A DNA stretch of 64,000 bases, from NCBI GenBank assembly GCA_000831005.1, contig CP007152.1, positions 2,790,001-2,854,000 on the forward strand. Direction: 5' to 3'. A model generated the notes under the pieces. It did not search any database, was not told where the DNA came from, and was given only the letters and a program-made list of their open reading frames with translations. Position 1 is the first letter of the stretch; each line of letters starts with the position of its first letter. This stretch comes from Marinobacter salarius. GTDB lineage: Bacteria > Pseudomonadota > Gammaproteobacteria > Pseudomonadales > Oleiphilaceae. A program made the position numbers and the translations under genes. This document shows, in pieces, positions 1-7,715 of this stretch.

Positions 1-36
1 GTCATGGGTGGATTGGGGTAAGTTGGGCGTTGTCAT
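1..36 (-). CDS. 5' end of an unidentified gene running off the left edge
   Basis: An ATG on the minus strand at position 36 opens 12 codons (MTTPNLPQSTHD) that stay open to the window edge. It is preceded by a good ribosome binding site, AAGGTGAT, about 6 nt upstream. The start diverges from the AraC-type regulator at 232, a common arrangement for a regulator and its target. Twelve residues are too few to identify the product, and the call rests only on the start signal and the open frame. Confidence 0.35.
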   Translation of the reverse strand, partial: MTTPNLPQSTHD

Positions 37-231
37 AGCCGATCACCTTTTCGTTATGGATGAACCTGCCGGAGCAGGGCCGTGGTTCATACTAGGCGAC
101 ACACGGCCAATCGAGCTGGCGGAAACTCTCAGAGGATTGCACAATCCTCGCAACCTGATATCAGCCCGGGGATGCCCCTGCTGAAGTTCGGCGCCGGACA
201 GTCTATGATCCCATCAGAAAAGGAGATCACC

Positions 232-1163
232 ATGACCGCCCAGCCCAACGTCATACCAATGCAACCGGACAACCCATCCCTGAGCCGGCTCCGTGATCTT
301 GTTGAGCAGCAATGGCAGACCCATGGCCCGGAGAGCGCGATAGACGGTTTACGCCTGACCCGCGCCCTGGAGCCCAGCGGCACCATCCGGGCTCTTTATC
401 AGACCTCGTTCTGCATCGTATTGCAGGGGGCCAAGGTAACGGCGGTTGGGGAGTCGGCTTTTCATTATCGCCAGGGCGAGTGCCTGCTGGCGTCCGTCAA
501 TGTGCCAGTGAACTCCCGGATCGTGCAGGCCTCCCCCGATAAGCCGTATCTGGCGCTGAGCCTGTCGATTGATCCGGCGATGATTTCCGAGCTGCTGGTG
601 ACCCATCCGGAAATGGCGTATCGGGGCCCAAAACAACCGGCACTGGTCACGGCCGGGATGCCGGATGACCTGTACGATCCTGTCATCCGCCTGCTCCGGT
701 TGCTTGATCAACCGGATGACCATGAAGTTCTGGAGCCGCTTGTTCGTCGGGAAATCTGTTGGCGTATATTGCGTTCGCCGCTGGGGCCGGCCCTGCAGCA
801 GATCGGCCTGAAGGACAGCGACACCGCCCGCATTGGCCGGGTAACGGCCTGGATGCAGGCGAACTACCAACAGCCTTCCGGGTGGCCGAGCTGGCGGCAA
901 TGGCGAGTATGAGCCCGGCGACCTTCCACCGGCATTTCAAGAGCATCACCCGGTTAACGCCTGTGCAATTCCAGAAGCTGGTGCGCCTGCAGGAAGCCCG
1001 GCGGCTGCTGTTAAGCGATCAGGAAGTGGCGAGTGTTGGCTACCGGGTCGGCTATGAAAGCCCGTCCCAGTTCAGCCGCGATTACCGCAAACTGTTTGGC
1101 GCACCACCGGGGCGGGACAAGGCCGTGATGCGTTCCAGCGTGGCGATTGAGAGTGATGTATGA
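232..1163 (+). CDS. AraC-family transcriptional regulator (frameshifted)
   Basis: DNA-binding regulator of about 310 aa once repaired. The N-terminal two thirds resemble the AraC_N domain (PF06719 type) found in regulators of oxidoreductase genes. The C-terminus is a double helix-turn-helix with AELAAMASMSPATFHRHFK and the closing segment VGYESPSQFSRDYRKLFG. The start is ATG 232 because AAAGGAG lies 7 nt upstream; the frame is open further upstream without a ribosome site. The reading frame breaks near 876: CAGCCTTCCGG needs one more base to read Q-P-F-R-V-A-E-L. This is a net -1 change, probably a sequencing error. The target may be the divergent gene at the left edge. Confidence 0.85.
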
Positions 1164-1175
1164 GGGGGTTGCCGG

Positions 1176-1493
1176 TCAAATACCGTACTCCCGCTCAACC
1201 TTCGCAATCCGCACCCGGAAACTGGAATACCATTGCCTATGCCCAAGCCGCTGGGCCTCCTGATGCTCCGCGTTCTGTTTCCAGTTGCGAATAGCCTCAA
1301 GGCTTTCCCAGTAGGACACCGTAATGCCCAGATCTTCCCGGGCGGATTCCATACCCAGGTATCCGGGTTGTTGTGCCGCTAGTTCAGCCATTCGTTCGGC
1401 CATTTCGCCGTAGCCGTTGTCGCCCTCGGTACGGTGGCTGGTGAAAATGACGGCGTAGTAGGGGGGAGTGGGGGTGTTGGCGATTTCTGACAT
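1176..1493 (-). CDS. Antibiotic biosynthesis monooxygenase (ABM) family protein
   Basis: Small 105 aa single-domain protein. The segments YYAVIFTSHRT, GYLGMESAREDLGITVSYWES and IRNWKQNAEHQEAQRLGHRQWY match the ferredoxin-like ABM/heme-oxygenase-like fold. Family members include quinone- or heme-oxidising enzymes, but many are of unknown substrate. It is convergent with the AraC gene (13 nt gap). No partner gene indicates a substrate, so only the fold assignment is firm. Confidence 0.75.
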   Translation of the reverse strand: MSEIANTPTPPYYAVIFTSHRTEGDNGYGEMAERMAELAAQQPGYLGMESAREDLGITVSYWESLEAIRNWKQNAEHQEAQRLGHRQWYSSFRVRIAKVEREYGI

Positions 1494-1504
1494 GGCGTGC
1501 TCCA

Positions 1505-1541
1505 GGGAAAGTCCAGTACAAACGGGGGCTAATGGTTAGGC
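1505..1541 (-). other. attC-like half site behind the broken GNAT gene
   Basis: Read on the minus strand this is GCCTAAC, 11 nt, then GTTTGTACTGGACTTTCCC. GCCTAAC fits the integron core-site consensus RYYYAAC, and the GNAT stop codon TAA lies inside it, as is usual for cassette genes. The same layout with the same 11-nt spacing recurs at 3108-3145. No matching right-hand GTTRRRY core was found nearby, so this may be a remnant. Confidence 0.45.
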
Positions 1542-1850
1542 TTCTCTACTTCCCACTGCTCTCGTTGCAACCGGTAAAGCACATGTGGCCGCAACGGGGA
1601 CGTACAGCCCGCAAAAGCCAATAAAGGGCTCGGCGCCCTTGATCTCTACCGCCCAGAACCCCCAGCCACGTTGTTTGATGAGCGAACGAATTGTCTCCGC
1701 CATTTCGTTGCTTGCATGCCTGCTCAGCGGCTCGGGGAAGAACTCCATAACCTTTGGGTCCGCGTTTAGAGCGGCGAACGGCTCGAGATCACTATCGCGC
1801 CATTGGCGCAAACGTAGTCGTTCGGTCTGAAATTCCAATAATTCTGCCAT
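1536..1850 (-). pseudogene. GNAT acetyltransferase remnant (RimJ/RimL type) with internal deletion
   Basis: The first 80 residues are a normal RimJ/RimL-like GNAT N-terminus (FQTERLRLRQWRDSDLEPFAALNADP, here in pieces: ERLRLRQW, DSDLEPF, GWGFWAVE, FIGFCGLYVP). The family is usually 170-190 aa, but this frame continues as VAATCALPVATR and stops at 104 aa. In a neighbouring frame the tail reads HVLYRLQREQW, which looks like a GNAT C-terminus. The simplest reading is a loss of roughly 80-100 codons including the acetyl-CoA binding motif, so the product should be inactive. A deletion in the source DNA or a misassembly are both possible. Confidence 0.6.
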
Positions 1851-1863
1851 AATTGGATGAGCC

Positions 1864-2262
1864 TTACTCCTGACGACGGACGTTAGAAGCTGCCTCGCGG
1901 ATCGCGGGGCAGAAGTTTATCGGACGGAGCTCGATGCCCCAGCCCAGTTCCTCGCCCATACGCGCTGCCGGGTGCAGCGAGGCGAGCTTAACCGCTGCGT
2001 CAAAGTCCGGCGCTTCGATGATCACCACGCCGCCCACGACTTCCTTGGTTTCCGCGAACGGCCCGTCGGTGACTATCAGTTTGCCGTCCTTGAGGCGCAT
2101 CGACTTCGAGCTCCAGTCCAGGCTTCCGGCCCAGGTGACCTCGCCCGCCGCCTGCATCTCGGCGTCGAAGCGCTCGCATTTCTCTCCAACCTCGGCCAGT
2201 TCGTCTTTGCTCATCTGGTTGAATTTTTCTTCGTTTCCGTAGGCCAGCAGCATGTATTTCAT
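1864..2262 (-). CDS. YCII-related (DGPF-type) domain protein
   Basis: About 132 aa, starting MKYMLLAYG and containing TDGPFAETKEVVGGVVIIEA, the hallmark of the YCII/PhnB-like DGPF family. Members of this family are often found beside ECF sigma factors and have unproven roles. ATG 2262 is preferred over the longer frame because GGGAGAAA lies just upstream. It lies within the small-gene patchwork that carries attC-like sites, but no core site was seen at its 3' end. Confidence 0.8.
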   Translation of the reverse strand: MKYMLLAYGNEEKFNQMSKDELAEVGEKCERFDAEMQAAGEVTWAGSLDWSSKSMRLKDGKLIVTDGPFAETKEVVGGVVIIEAPDFDAAVKLASLHPAARMGEELGWGIELRPINFCPAIREAASNVRRQE

Positions 2263-2426
2263 GGTGTTTCTCCCGATCGTTGTTTCATCAAAAACCTTTG
2301 ATAGGCTCATCGGGTAGTCGACTGGGCATCACGGTTTTCGACAATCGAGCGAATTTTTTCGATGTGGTCAGGAAATAAACTTGTCCCTGTTTTTGTAACA
2401 ACCGAACCATGATGGGTGCCGAATCG

Positions 2427-2750
2427 TTATGGCCTGTTCTCAGATTCCAGCTCTTTGATGATTGGAATGTTCCGAAAAGGCTCGCGAAAATAGGGTATCG
2501 ACTCCAGTTCCTTCCTCATCGCTTCTGGCAACTGGAAGTATCGCTCTTTCAGAGCCCAGGTCTCTTTCCCGTAGATCAGTGGCTTGACGCTGGAGATCAA
2601 ATCTTCCACCTCTGTGTAGGCGGTAGATGCCTCCAGTTGCTCAATAACTGATTGTATATACCGATGTGCATCAGACGGGCCCCCTCCGGCCTGGCAACCT
2701 GCGGAAAGCAAACCCAGACAAAGCAGGATGGCGGATTTACGAATTCTCAT
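2427..2750 (-). CDS. Small predicted lipoprotein of unknown function
   Basis: A 107 aa product starting MRIRKSAILLCLGLLSAGC: positive N-terminus, hydrophobic stretch and a lipobox LSAGC, so it is probably lipid-anchored after signal peptidase II cleavage. The remainder is a helical soluble domain with no recognised family. Its ATG overlaps the stop of the preceding gene as ATGA, so the two are probably translationally coupled. Confidence 0.6.
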   Translation of the reverse strand: MRIRKSAILLCLGLLSAGCQAGGGPSDAHRYIQSVIEQLEASTAYTEVEDLISSVKPLIYGKETWALKERYFQLPEAMRKELESIPYFREPFRNIPIIKELESENRP

Positions 2751-3058
2751 GGCTGACACCCCGCTTCTACTGCGCGCCAGAATTGAGTCTGTTCGTAGGA
2801 CAAGCCGGCGCGTAGGCGTTGCATCTGGGAGATGGTCACAATTCTTTTCCTGACCATCGGTGAAATGTGGGTCATTGCTTCCGCAAACTGGGCCCAGTCC
2901 GTGGAGTGGATGTTGTACGCAGCTTGTGCGGAATTATTGCCGAGGAAGATCGTTGTCAGCACACCTGCCGGCAACATGATTTCCAGCATGTTTCCATTGC
3001 GCTGGGCTTTTCGGATTGCTTCGTTCTTGAATTCCGGGGGATAACGTTGGCTGCTCAT
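2747..3058 (-). CDS. Unknown protein with an IS3-OrfA-like N-terminus
   Basis: A 103 aa frame with a very strong ribosome site (GGAGGAATTGTC-ATG). The first ~18 residues, SSQRYPPEFKNEAIRK, resemble the start of IS3-family OrfA transposases. What follows (LPAGVLTTIFLGNNSAQAAY, WAQFAEAMTHISPMVRKR) does not continue as a helix-turn-helix. It may be a chimera of an insertion-sequence fragment and another gene, or an unrelated protein. It overlaps the downstream lipoprotein gene by 4 nt. Confidence 0.45.
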   Translation of the reverse strand: MSSQRYPPEFKNEAIRKAQRNGNMLEIMLPAGVLTTIFLGNNSAQAAYNIHSTDWAQFAEAMTHISPMVRKRIVTISQMQRLRAGLSYEQTQFWRAVEAGCQP

Positions 3059-3068
3059 GACAATTCCT

Positions 3069-3087
3069 CCTATGCTCTAATCATAGG
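3069..3087. repeat. Inverted repeat at the ribosome site of the 2747-3058 gene
   Basis: CCTATG, 7-nt loop, CATAGG, with a second partial pairing CTCCTA/TAGGAG around it. It lies just 5' of and overlapping the Shine-Dalgarno GGAGG, so a hairpin in the mRNA could affect translation. No T-run follows, so it is not a terminator. Confidence 0.35.
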
Positions 3088-3107
3088 CTAGGAGTGCCTA
3101 CTGCCTC

Positions 3108-3145
3108 GGGGTAAGTCCAGAACAAACTACAATAACTTGTTAGGC
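3108..3145 (-). other. attC-like half site behind the P-loop kinase gene
   Basis: On the minus strand this reads GCCTAAC, 11 nt, GTTTGTTCTGGACTTACCC. The kinase gene's TAA stop lies inside the GCCTAAC core. Seventeen of the 19 bases after the spacer match the site at 1505-1541 at the same distance, so the two are related copies. Confidence 0.5.
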
Positions 3146-3634
3146 ATTTATGACACGGCCATTTGCCAACTCTTGTTCGTCAGGGATCTCATACTTTGGC
3201 TCCATAAAGTTAAACATGAAGTCAGTAACTTCAAAGGAGTAAACGCTAGGGTCTTTCTCTACGTTTCTTTTTTCTACGCGCTTTTTGCGAACATCTTTTG
3301 GCGCACTTAAATAATGTACTTCTGACTCAATGTCGAGCTCCTTTGCTAGAGCAGCAAAATGACCGCGCTGCTCTTTAGTAGTGAAGCCTAAATCTAAAAC
3401 CACGTTGCCGTTCAATTTTAAAATCTGTTCACCAACCTGCCAGATTTGAACATAGCACCGATATACCCTCTCAATCATCCAAGCATAATCAAGAGAGGTC
3501 ATATCTTTTGAAAACAGATTCTGCATCCACGGATCTATAGAGAAGCGGACTGCCCCAATGTCCTTAGATAAAGATAAGGAATATGTGGTCTTCCCAACAC
3601 CTGTTGGACCGGTAACAATAATTAGTCTCGCCAT
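3140..3634 (-). CDS. P-loop kinase/ATPase (AAA_33 or zeta-toxin-like)
   Basis: A 164 aa product starting MARLIIVTGPTGVGKTTYS, with a clear Walker A motif GPTGVGKTT at residues 8-16. VVLDLGF near residue 90 could be the Walker B strand, and the RKKRVEKRN segment resembles the lid region of small-molecule kinases. Such proteins phosphorylate small substrates or act as zeta-like toxins; the substrate is not predictable here. It starts 22 nt after an attC-like site and ends inside another core site, so it looks like a one-gene integron cassette. It is visibly more A+T-rich than the flanking chromosomal genes. Confidence 0.65.
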   Translation of the reverse strand: MARLIIVTGPTGVGKTTYSLSLSKDIGAVRFSIDPWMQNLFSKDMTSLDYAWMIERVYRCYVQIWQVGEQILKLNGNVVLDLGFTTKEQRGHFAALAKELDIESEVHYLSAPKDVRKKRVEKRNVEKDPSVYSFEVTDFMFNFMEPKYEIPDEQELANGRVINA

Positions 3635-3655
3635 TGGTCGTGATTCTCTTTTGGT

Positions 3656-3733
3656 GCATAACGCTGAGCGCACCGGTGGCCTTGACGTAGTGAAGCGGAG
3701 GCAAGGGCATTCGAGTGACGCGCCTGGTTAGCT
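3656..3733 (-). other. Integron attC-like recombination site
   Basis: A 78-nt imperfect palindrome, read on the minus strand from AGCTAAC (R'' core) to GTTATGC (R' core). The arms around CCTTG/CAAGG pair through a mostly complementary stem (CACTCGAATGCCCTTG against the complement of CAAGGCCACCGGTGCG). The AAC and GTT triplets needed for IntI cleavage are present; each outer core deviates from consensus at one base. The toxin stop codon overlaps the R'' core. The R'' hexamer AGCTAA is exactly complementary to TTAGCT at 4344-4339, as expected if 3727-4344 is one mobile cassette. Confidence 0.6.
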
Positions 3734-4030
3734 GCTCCCAAGCATGTATGCACGAAGCAGCCTCTCCTCTCGCATGACAAAGAGGACAAAAACCCGCGTC
3801 TCATCCTCACGATAAAAAATGCGACACGGAGGAACAACTACTTCCCTGTATACCGAATTAGGAAGCTCTGGAGGAATCCGCCCGGACTGCGGAAAACCTT
3901 CCAAACGGTCGGTTTTATCGAAAACCTCTTCTACCAGGCGGCTTGCAGCGGTGGGATTATCCAGAGCAATGTACTCTGCGATTGCGCTTAACTCTTGAAG
4001 GGCCGGCTCAGTCCAGATTACTTCAGCCAT
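3728..4030 (-). CDS. RelE/ParE-superfamily toxin
   Basis: A 100 aa product: VIWTEPALQELSAIAEYIA, the N-terminal helix pair of ParE-like toxins, then VYREVVVPPCRIFYR and VFVLFVMREERLLRAYML for the beta-sheet core. ParE members poison gyrase and RelE members cleave mRNA; the sequence alone favours ParE-like but does not settle it. It overlaps the antitoxin gene by 13 nt and is followed immediately by an attC-like site. Confidence 0.8.
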   Translation of the reverse strand: MAEVIWTEPALQELSAIAEYIALDNPTAASRLVEEVFDKTDRLEGFPQSGRIPPELPNSVYREVVVPPCRIFYREDETRVFVLFVMREERLLRAYMLGSS

Positions 4031-4275
4031 TTACTCATTTTCTCCCTGGCCTCATTTTGACTGTACGTTCTTCCCTCAAGTACAGCACGCTCTCCTCGTG
4101 AGAGCCCTTCAAGTAGCTCAAGCCGACGCTGCATGAATTCGTAATCCTGCACATCAACAAGATAAGCCGATGGCTGGCCATGCTCGGTGATCAATACCGG
4201 CTCTTTAGACAGATGCAGGTCTGCCAAGATTTTTGTAGCTTGGCGCTTAAGGTTTGTAACAAGCTCAATTTTCAT
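4018..4275 (-). CDS. Phd/YefM-type antitoxin
   Basis: An 85 aa product starting MKIELVTNLKRQATKILADL, with EPVLITEHGQPSAYLVDVQDYE, the typical Phd/YefM N-terminal DNA-binding domain with its GxPxAYL segment. The C-terminal tail (SQNEAREKMSKWLK) would wrap the toxin. ATG 4275 fits better than the upstream in-frame start. It should neutralise the overlapping toxin and repress their shared promoter through the palindromes at 4297-4319. Confidence 0.8.
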   Translation of the reverse strand: MKIELVTNLKRQATKILADLHLSKEPVLITEHGQPSAYLVDVQDYEFMQRRLELLEGLSRGERAVLEGRTYSQNEAREKMSKWLK

Positions 4276-4296
4276 GGGCCCACCCTGATCCAAATT

Positions 4297-4319
4297 TATA
4301 GTGACACTATAGTATCACT
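4297..4319. promoter_or_regulatory. Overlapping palindromes: likely operator of the toxin-antitoxin operon
   Basis: TATAGTGACACTATA (4297-4311) is a perfect odd-centred palindrome. It overlaps AGTGACACTATAGTATCACT (4300-4319), a 20-nt inverted repeat with one mismatched pair around ACTATAGT. They lie 22-44 nt upstream of the antitoxin start and overlap a TATAAA that could serve as the -10 box on the minus strand. Autorepression by the antitoxin is the inferred function. Confidence 0.5.
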
Positions 4320-4338
4320 TTTCGGGTGAGGCGATCAT

Positions 4339-4345
4339 AGCTAAC
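4339..4345 (-). other. 5' boundary of the toxin-antitoxin gene cassette
   Basis: On the minus strand this reads GTTAGCT, matching GTTRRRY. A cassette starting at TTAGCT would close on its own attC R'' core AGCTAAC at 3733-3727, which is its perfect complement. No complete attC or attI and no integrase gene is seen on the other side, where a liu-operon terminator begins at 4441. Confidence 0.4.
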
Positions 4346-4440
4346 AGCAGTTGGATCGACGTCGCAGTGATTGCGTATATTTGACCGCCGCATGATTCCA
4401 ATTTCTCTGGGAGCGTATACGCAGAGTACACAAAGCACAA

Positions 4441-4461
4441 ACCCCAGCACATGGCTGGGGT
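4441..4461 (-). terminator. Probable intrinsic terminator of the liu operon
   Basis: Perfect 8-bp stem ACCCCAGC / GCTGGGGT with a 5-nt loop, 31 nt beyond the stop codon of the acyl-CoA synthetase. On the minus strand it is followed by an interrupted T-rich stretch (TTGTGCTTTG). Confidence 0.6.
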
Positions 4462-4492
4462 CTGAGGTAAGAGCGGATTAAGAGGAGGGGCG

Positions 4493-6180
4493 TTACTTCT
4501 TCAACCCCATCTCCTCAATCGAAATCTCCCGCATCTTGAACTTCTGGATCTTCCCGGTGACGGTCATCGGGAATTCATCCACGAACTTGTAGTTCCTGGG
4601 GATCTTGAAGTGGGCGATTTTGCCTTTGCAGAATTCCCGCAGCTCGTCGCCGGTGACCGGGTCTGCGTCGGGGCGTAGTTTCACCCAGGCGATGAGTTCT
4701 TCACCGTACTTGTCGTCGGGAATGCCGGTCACCTGCACTTCCTCGATGGCGGGGTGGGTGTAGAGGAACTCCTCGATTTCTTTCGGGTAGATGTTCTCGC
4801 CGCCGCGGATGACCATGTCCTTGATGCGGCCGACGATCTGGATGTAACCGTCTTCGTCCATGGTGGCCAGGTCACCGGTGTGCATCCAGCCGGCGCTATC
4901 GATGGCTTCGCGGGTTTTCTCGTCGTTGTTCCAGTACTTCAGCATCACGCTGTAGCCACGGGTGCACAGCTCGCCGATTTCGCCGCGTGGGACCACGTTG
5001 CCGTTGCCGGGGTCGACGATTTTGGTTTCCAGGTGGGGCTGGGTGCGGCCCACGGTGGTGACCTGTTTCTCGAACGGGTCCAGGGAGCTGGTCTGGGTGG
5101 ACACGGGGCTGGTTTCGGTCATGCCGTAGGCAATCTGCACTTCTTTCATGTTCATCTTGCCGTTGACCTTTTTCATCACCTCTGCCGGGCAGATGGAACC
5201 AGCCATGATGCCGGTGCGCAGGGTGGAAAGGTCGTAGGTTTCGAAGTCCGGCTCGGCCAGTTCGGCGATGAACATGGTGGGCACGCCGTACAGGGCGGTG
5301 GCTTTTTCCTGGTGCACGGCCTGCAGTACGGATTTGGGCTCGAAGCCTTCACCCGGGTAGATCATGGTGGCGCCATGGGTGATGCAGCCCAGGTTGCCCA
5401 TCACCATGCCGAAGCAGTGGTACAGGGGCACGGGAATTACCAGGCGGTCTTTCTCGGTGAGCAGTTGGCTCTCCGCCACAAAGTATCCGTTGTTGAGGAT
5501 GTTGTGGTGGGTGAGGGTGGCGCCCTTGGGGTTACCGGTGGTGCCGGAGGTGAACTGGATGTTGATGGGGTCATCGAACTGCAGTTGGCCCTGTACCTTG
5601 TCCAGTTCTTCCTGGCTGACGTCGCTGGCGAAGCGACAAACTCGGCCCAGGTCCACATGCCGTCGTGCTTGTCTTTGTCCAGGTTGATCACGGCGCGCAG
5701 CTCGGGCACTTTCTGGGCTTTGAGCTTGCCGGGGGTGGCGGCTTTCAGTTCGGGGGCCAGGTCGTAGACCATCTTGCGGTAGTCAGAGGCTTTGAAACTG
5801 TCTGCCGTGACCAGTACGGAGATGCCGGCCAGGTTCATGGCGTAATCCAGTTCGTGCACGCCGTAGGCCGGGTTGATGTTGACCAGGATGGCGCCCACCT
5901 TGGCGGTGGCGAACTGGGTGACGGTCCACTCGTAGCGGTTGGGGGACCAGATGCCTACGCGGTCGCCGCGTTTGACGCCGATGGCCATGAAGGCGCGGGC
6001 GGCTTCGTTGACCTTTGCCACGAACTCTTTATAGGTCCAACGGATGTCCTGGTGCAGGGCGACCAGGGCCTCGGTGTCCGGGTATTTCTCGGCGGTGCGG
6101 TCGAGCATTGCGCCGATGGTCATGCCCAGCAGGGGTACTTCGGAGGTACCGCTGGTGTAGCTGGGAAGAGTCATGCTCAT
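4493..6180 (-). CDS. AMP-dependent acyl-CoA synthetase, last gene of the liu operon (frameshifted)
   Basis: Ligase of about 562 aa after repair that activates a carboxylic acid to its CoA thioester through an acyl-adenylate. Visible motifs are [14 protein letters not shown] (P-loop), [24 protein letters not shown] and [16 protein letters not shown], with the catalytic lysine segment [13 protein letters not shown] near the end. It resembles medium-chain synthetases found at the end of liu clusters, but the substrate is not predictable. ATG 6180 is chosen because GGAGG lies 9 nt upstream. The frame breaks near 5632, where one base is needed to read V-A-F-A-S-D-V-S. Confidence 0.8.
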
Positions 6181-6231
6181 GGTGTCTGCCTCCATTGTTT
6201 TTGTCGTCGAGGGCAAGCAGTGTGAAATCTG

Positions 6232-6810
6232 CTAGCGACTCTGGCTGTGATACTCAGGGTTCGGTTGCATATCGCTGGCGATGGCCACTCGATTGGACAT
6301 GTTGTAGAAACCGATCAGGTTGCTCAGGTCCCAGATGGCACTGTCGCTGAGGCCAGCGTCCCGCAGGGCCTGGGTGTGCTCTTCGGTAACGGTCGCCGGG
6401 GAGCGGGTGAGGTGCGATGTGAAATCGAGCATGGCACGCTGGCGCTTGTCGAGTTTGGCGCTGCGGTAGTTCATCACCATGTGTTCGCCCAGCACGGGGT
6501 CGCCACTCAGCACCCGCACGGCAGCACCGTGGGCCACCAGGCAATAGAAGCACTTGTTTTCGGAGGACACCACAACAGCGACCATCTCGCGTTCCAGTTT
6601 GCTGAGTTCGCCTTCGCCGAGCATCAGTTCGTTGTAGAGCCGGGTAAAGCCCTCAAGCTGCTTCAAATTCTGGCTGTACGCGGTCAGCACGTTGGGGATC
6701 ATGCCGAGTTTTTCCTGGCAGATCTGGAAGTACTTCTGGGTGTCTTCCGGCATGTCCTTGATCTCTGGGATTGGGAGATCCAGGGCGACGACGTTTTTAG
6801 GATGGCTCAT
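6232..6810 (-). CDS. AhpD/carboxymuconolactone-decarboxylase-like peroxidase-related protein
   Basis: A 192 aa product with REMVAVVVSSENKCFYCLVAH: the E...CxxC...H arrangement of the AhpD family, whose redox cysteines reduce a partner. The family ranges from about 100 to 200 aa, and this matches the longer 'peroxidase-related' subgroup. Its ATG overlaps the liuE stop as TAATG, so it belongs to the liu operon. A role in detoxifying by-products of acyl-CoA oxidation is possible but not shown. Confidence 0.8.
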   Translation of the reverse strand: MSHPKNVVALDLPIPEIKDMPEDTQKYFQICQEKLGMIPNVLTAYSQNLKQLEGFTRLYNELMLGEGELSKLEREMVAVVVSSENKCFYCLVAHGAAVRVLSGDPVLGEHMVMNYRSAKLDKRQRAMLDFTSHLTRSPATVTEEHTQALRDAGLSDSAIWDLSNLIGFYNMSNRVAIASDMQPNPEYHSQSR

Positions 6811-7715
6811 TAACAGTTTCCTCCGAGAGCTTGGCCGACTTTTGAGCCGTTATGGCGTTTGAGTTGTTCGCTGATCCATTCGCCAGTGGTGACCAGTTTG
6901 TTCAGGTCGACGCCGGTTTTGATGCCCAATCCGTTCAGAAGGTATAGCACGTCTTCCGTGGCGACGTTGCCGGAGGCGCCCTTGGCGTAAGGGCAGCCGC
7001 CGAGGCCGGCGACGGAGGCATCAATCACCGAAATGCCTTCTTCCAGCACCGCGTACAGATTGGCCAATGCCTGGCCGTAGGTGTCGTGGAAGTGGGCGGC
7101 CAGTTTTTCGATGGGTACTGCGGCGGCAACGGCTTCGAGCATGCGCTTGGCTTTCAACGGGGTGCCCACGCCGATGGTGTCGCCCAGGGAGATTTCGTAG
7201 CAGCCGAGTTCGGCCAGGGCCTTGGCGACTTTGGCGACCTGCTCGGGGGCGATGTCGCCCTCGTAGGGGCAGCCGAGCACGGTGGAGACGTAGCCGCGTA
7301 CCGGGATGTGGTGCTGTTTGGCCGCTTCCATCACCGGCAGGAAGCGTTCCAGGCTTTCGGCGATGGAGCAGTTGATGTTTTTCTGGCTGAACGATTCCGA
7401 CGCAGCGCCGAACACGGCGACTTCATCCACCCCGGCCGCCAGGGCGTTTTCGAAGCCCCTGAGGTTGGGGGTGAGCACGGAGTAGCGCACACCGGCTTTA
7501 CGCTTGATGCCGGCCATCACATCCGCGGCGTCGCCCATCTGGGGCACCCATTTCGGGGACACGAAGCTGGCGGACTCGATGTGGTTGAGGCCGCAGTCGG
7601 CCAGCCGGTCGATCAGGCCGGTCTTGATGGCGGTGTTGATCACCGGGCCGGGTTCGTTCTGAAGGCCGTCCCGGGGGCTCATTTCAACCAGTCTTACCTG
7701 CGTCGGAAAGGCCAT
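6810..7715 (-). CDS. liuE: Hydroxymethylglutaryl-CoA lyase
   Basis: Cleaves 3-hydroxy-3-methylglutaryl-CoA into acetoacetate and acetyl-CoA, the last step of leucine breakdown. The 301 aa length is normal. Visible are [13 protein letters not shown] at the N-terminus (substrate and metal site), [12 protein letters not shown] (metal-binding His-x-His) and [20 protein letters not shown] with the catalytic cysteine. It is joined to liuD and to the AhpD-like gene by TAATG stop/start overlaps. Confidence 0.93.
   Translation of the reverse strand: MAFPTQVRLVEMSPRDGLQNEPGPVINTAIKTGLIDRLADCGLNHIESASFVSPKWVPQMGDAADVMAGIKRKAGVRYSVLTPNLRGFENALAAGVDEVAVFGAASESFSQKNINCSIAESLERFLPVMEAAKQHHIPVRGYVSTVLGCPYEGDIAPEQVAKVAKALAELGCYEISLGDTIGVGTPLKAKRMLEAVAAAVPIEKLAAHFHDTYGQALANLYAVLEEGISVIDASVAGLGGCPYAKGASGNVATEDVLYLLNGLGIKTGVDLNKLVTTGEWISEQLKRHNGSKVGQALGGNC

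Noticed and set aside
3066..3093. Hairpin at 3066-3093 as a transcription terminator
   Set aside because: It lies immediately upstream of and over a strong ribosome site and lacks a T-run.
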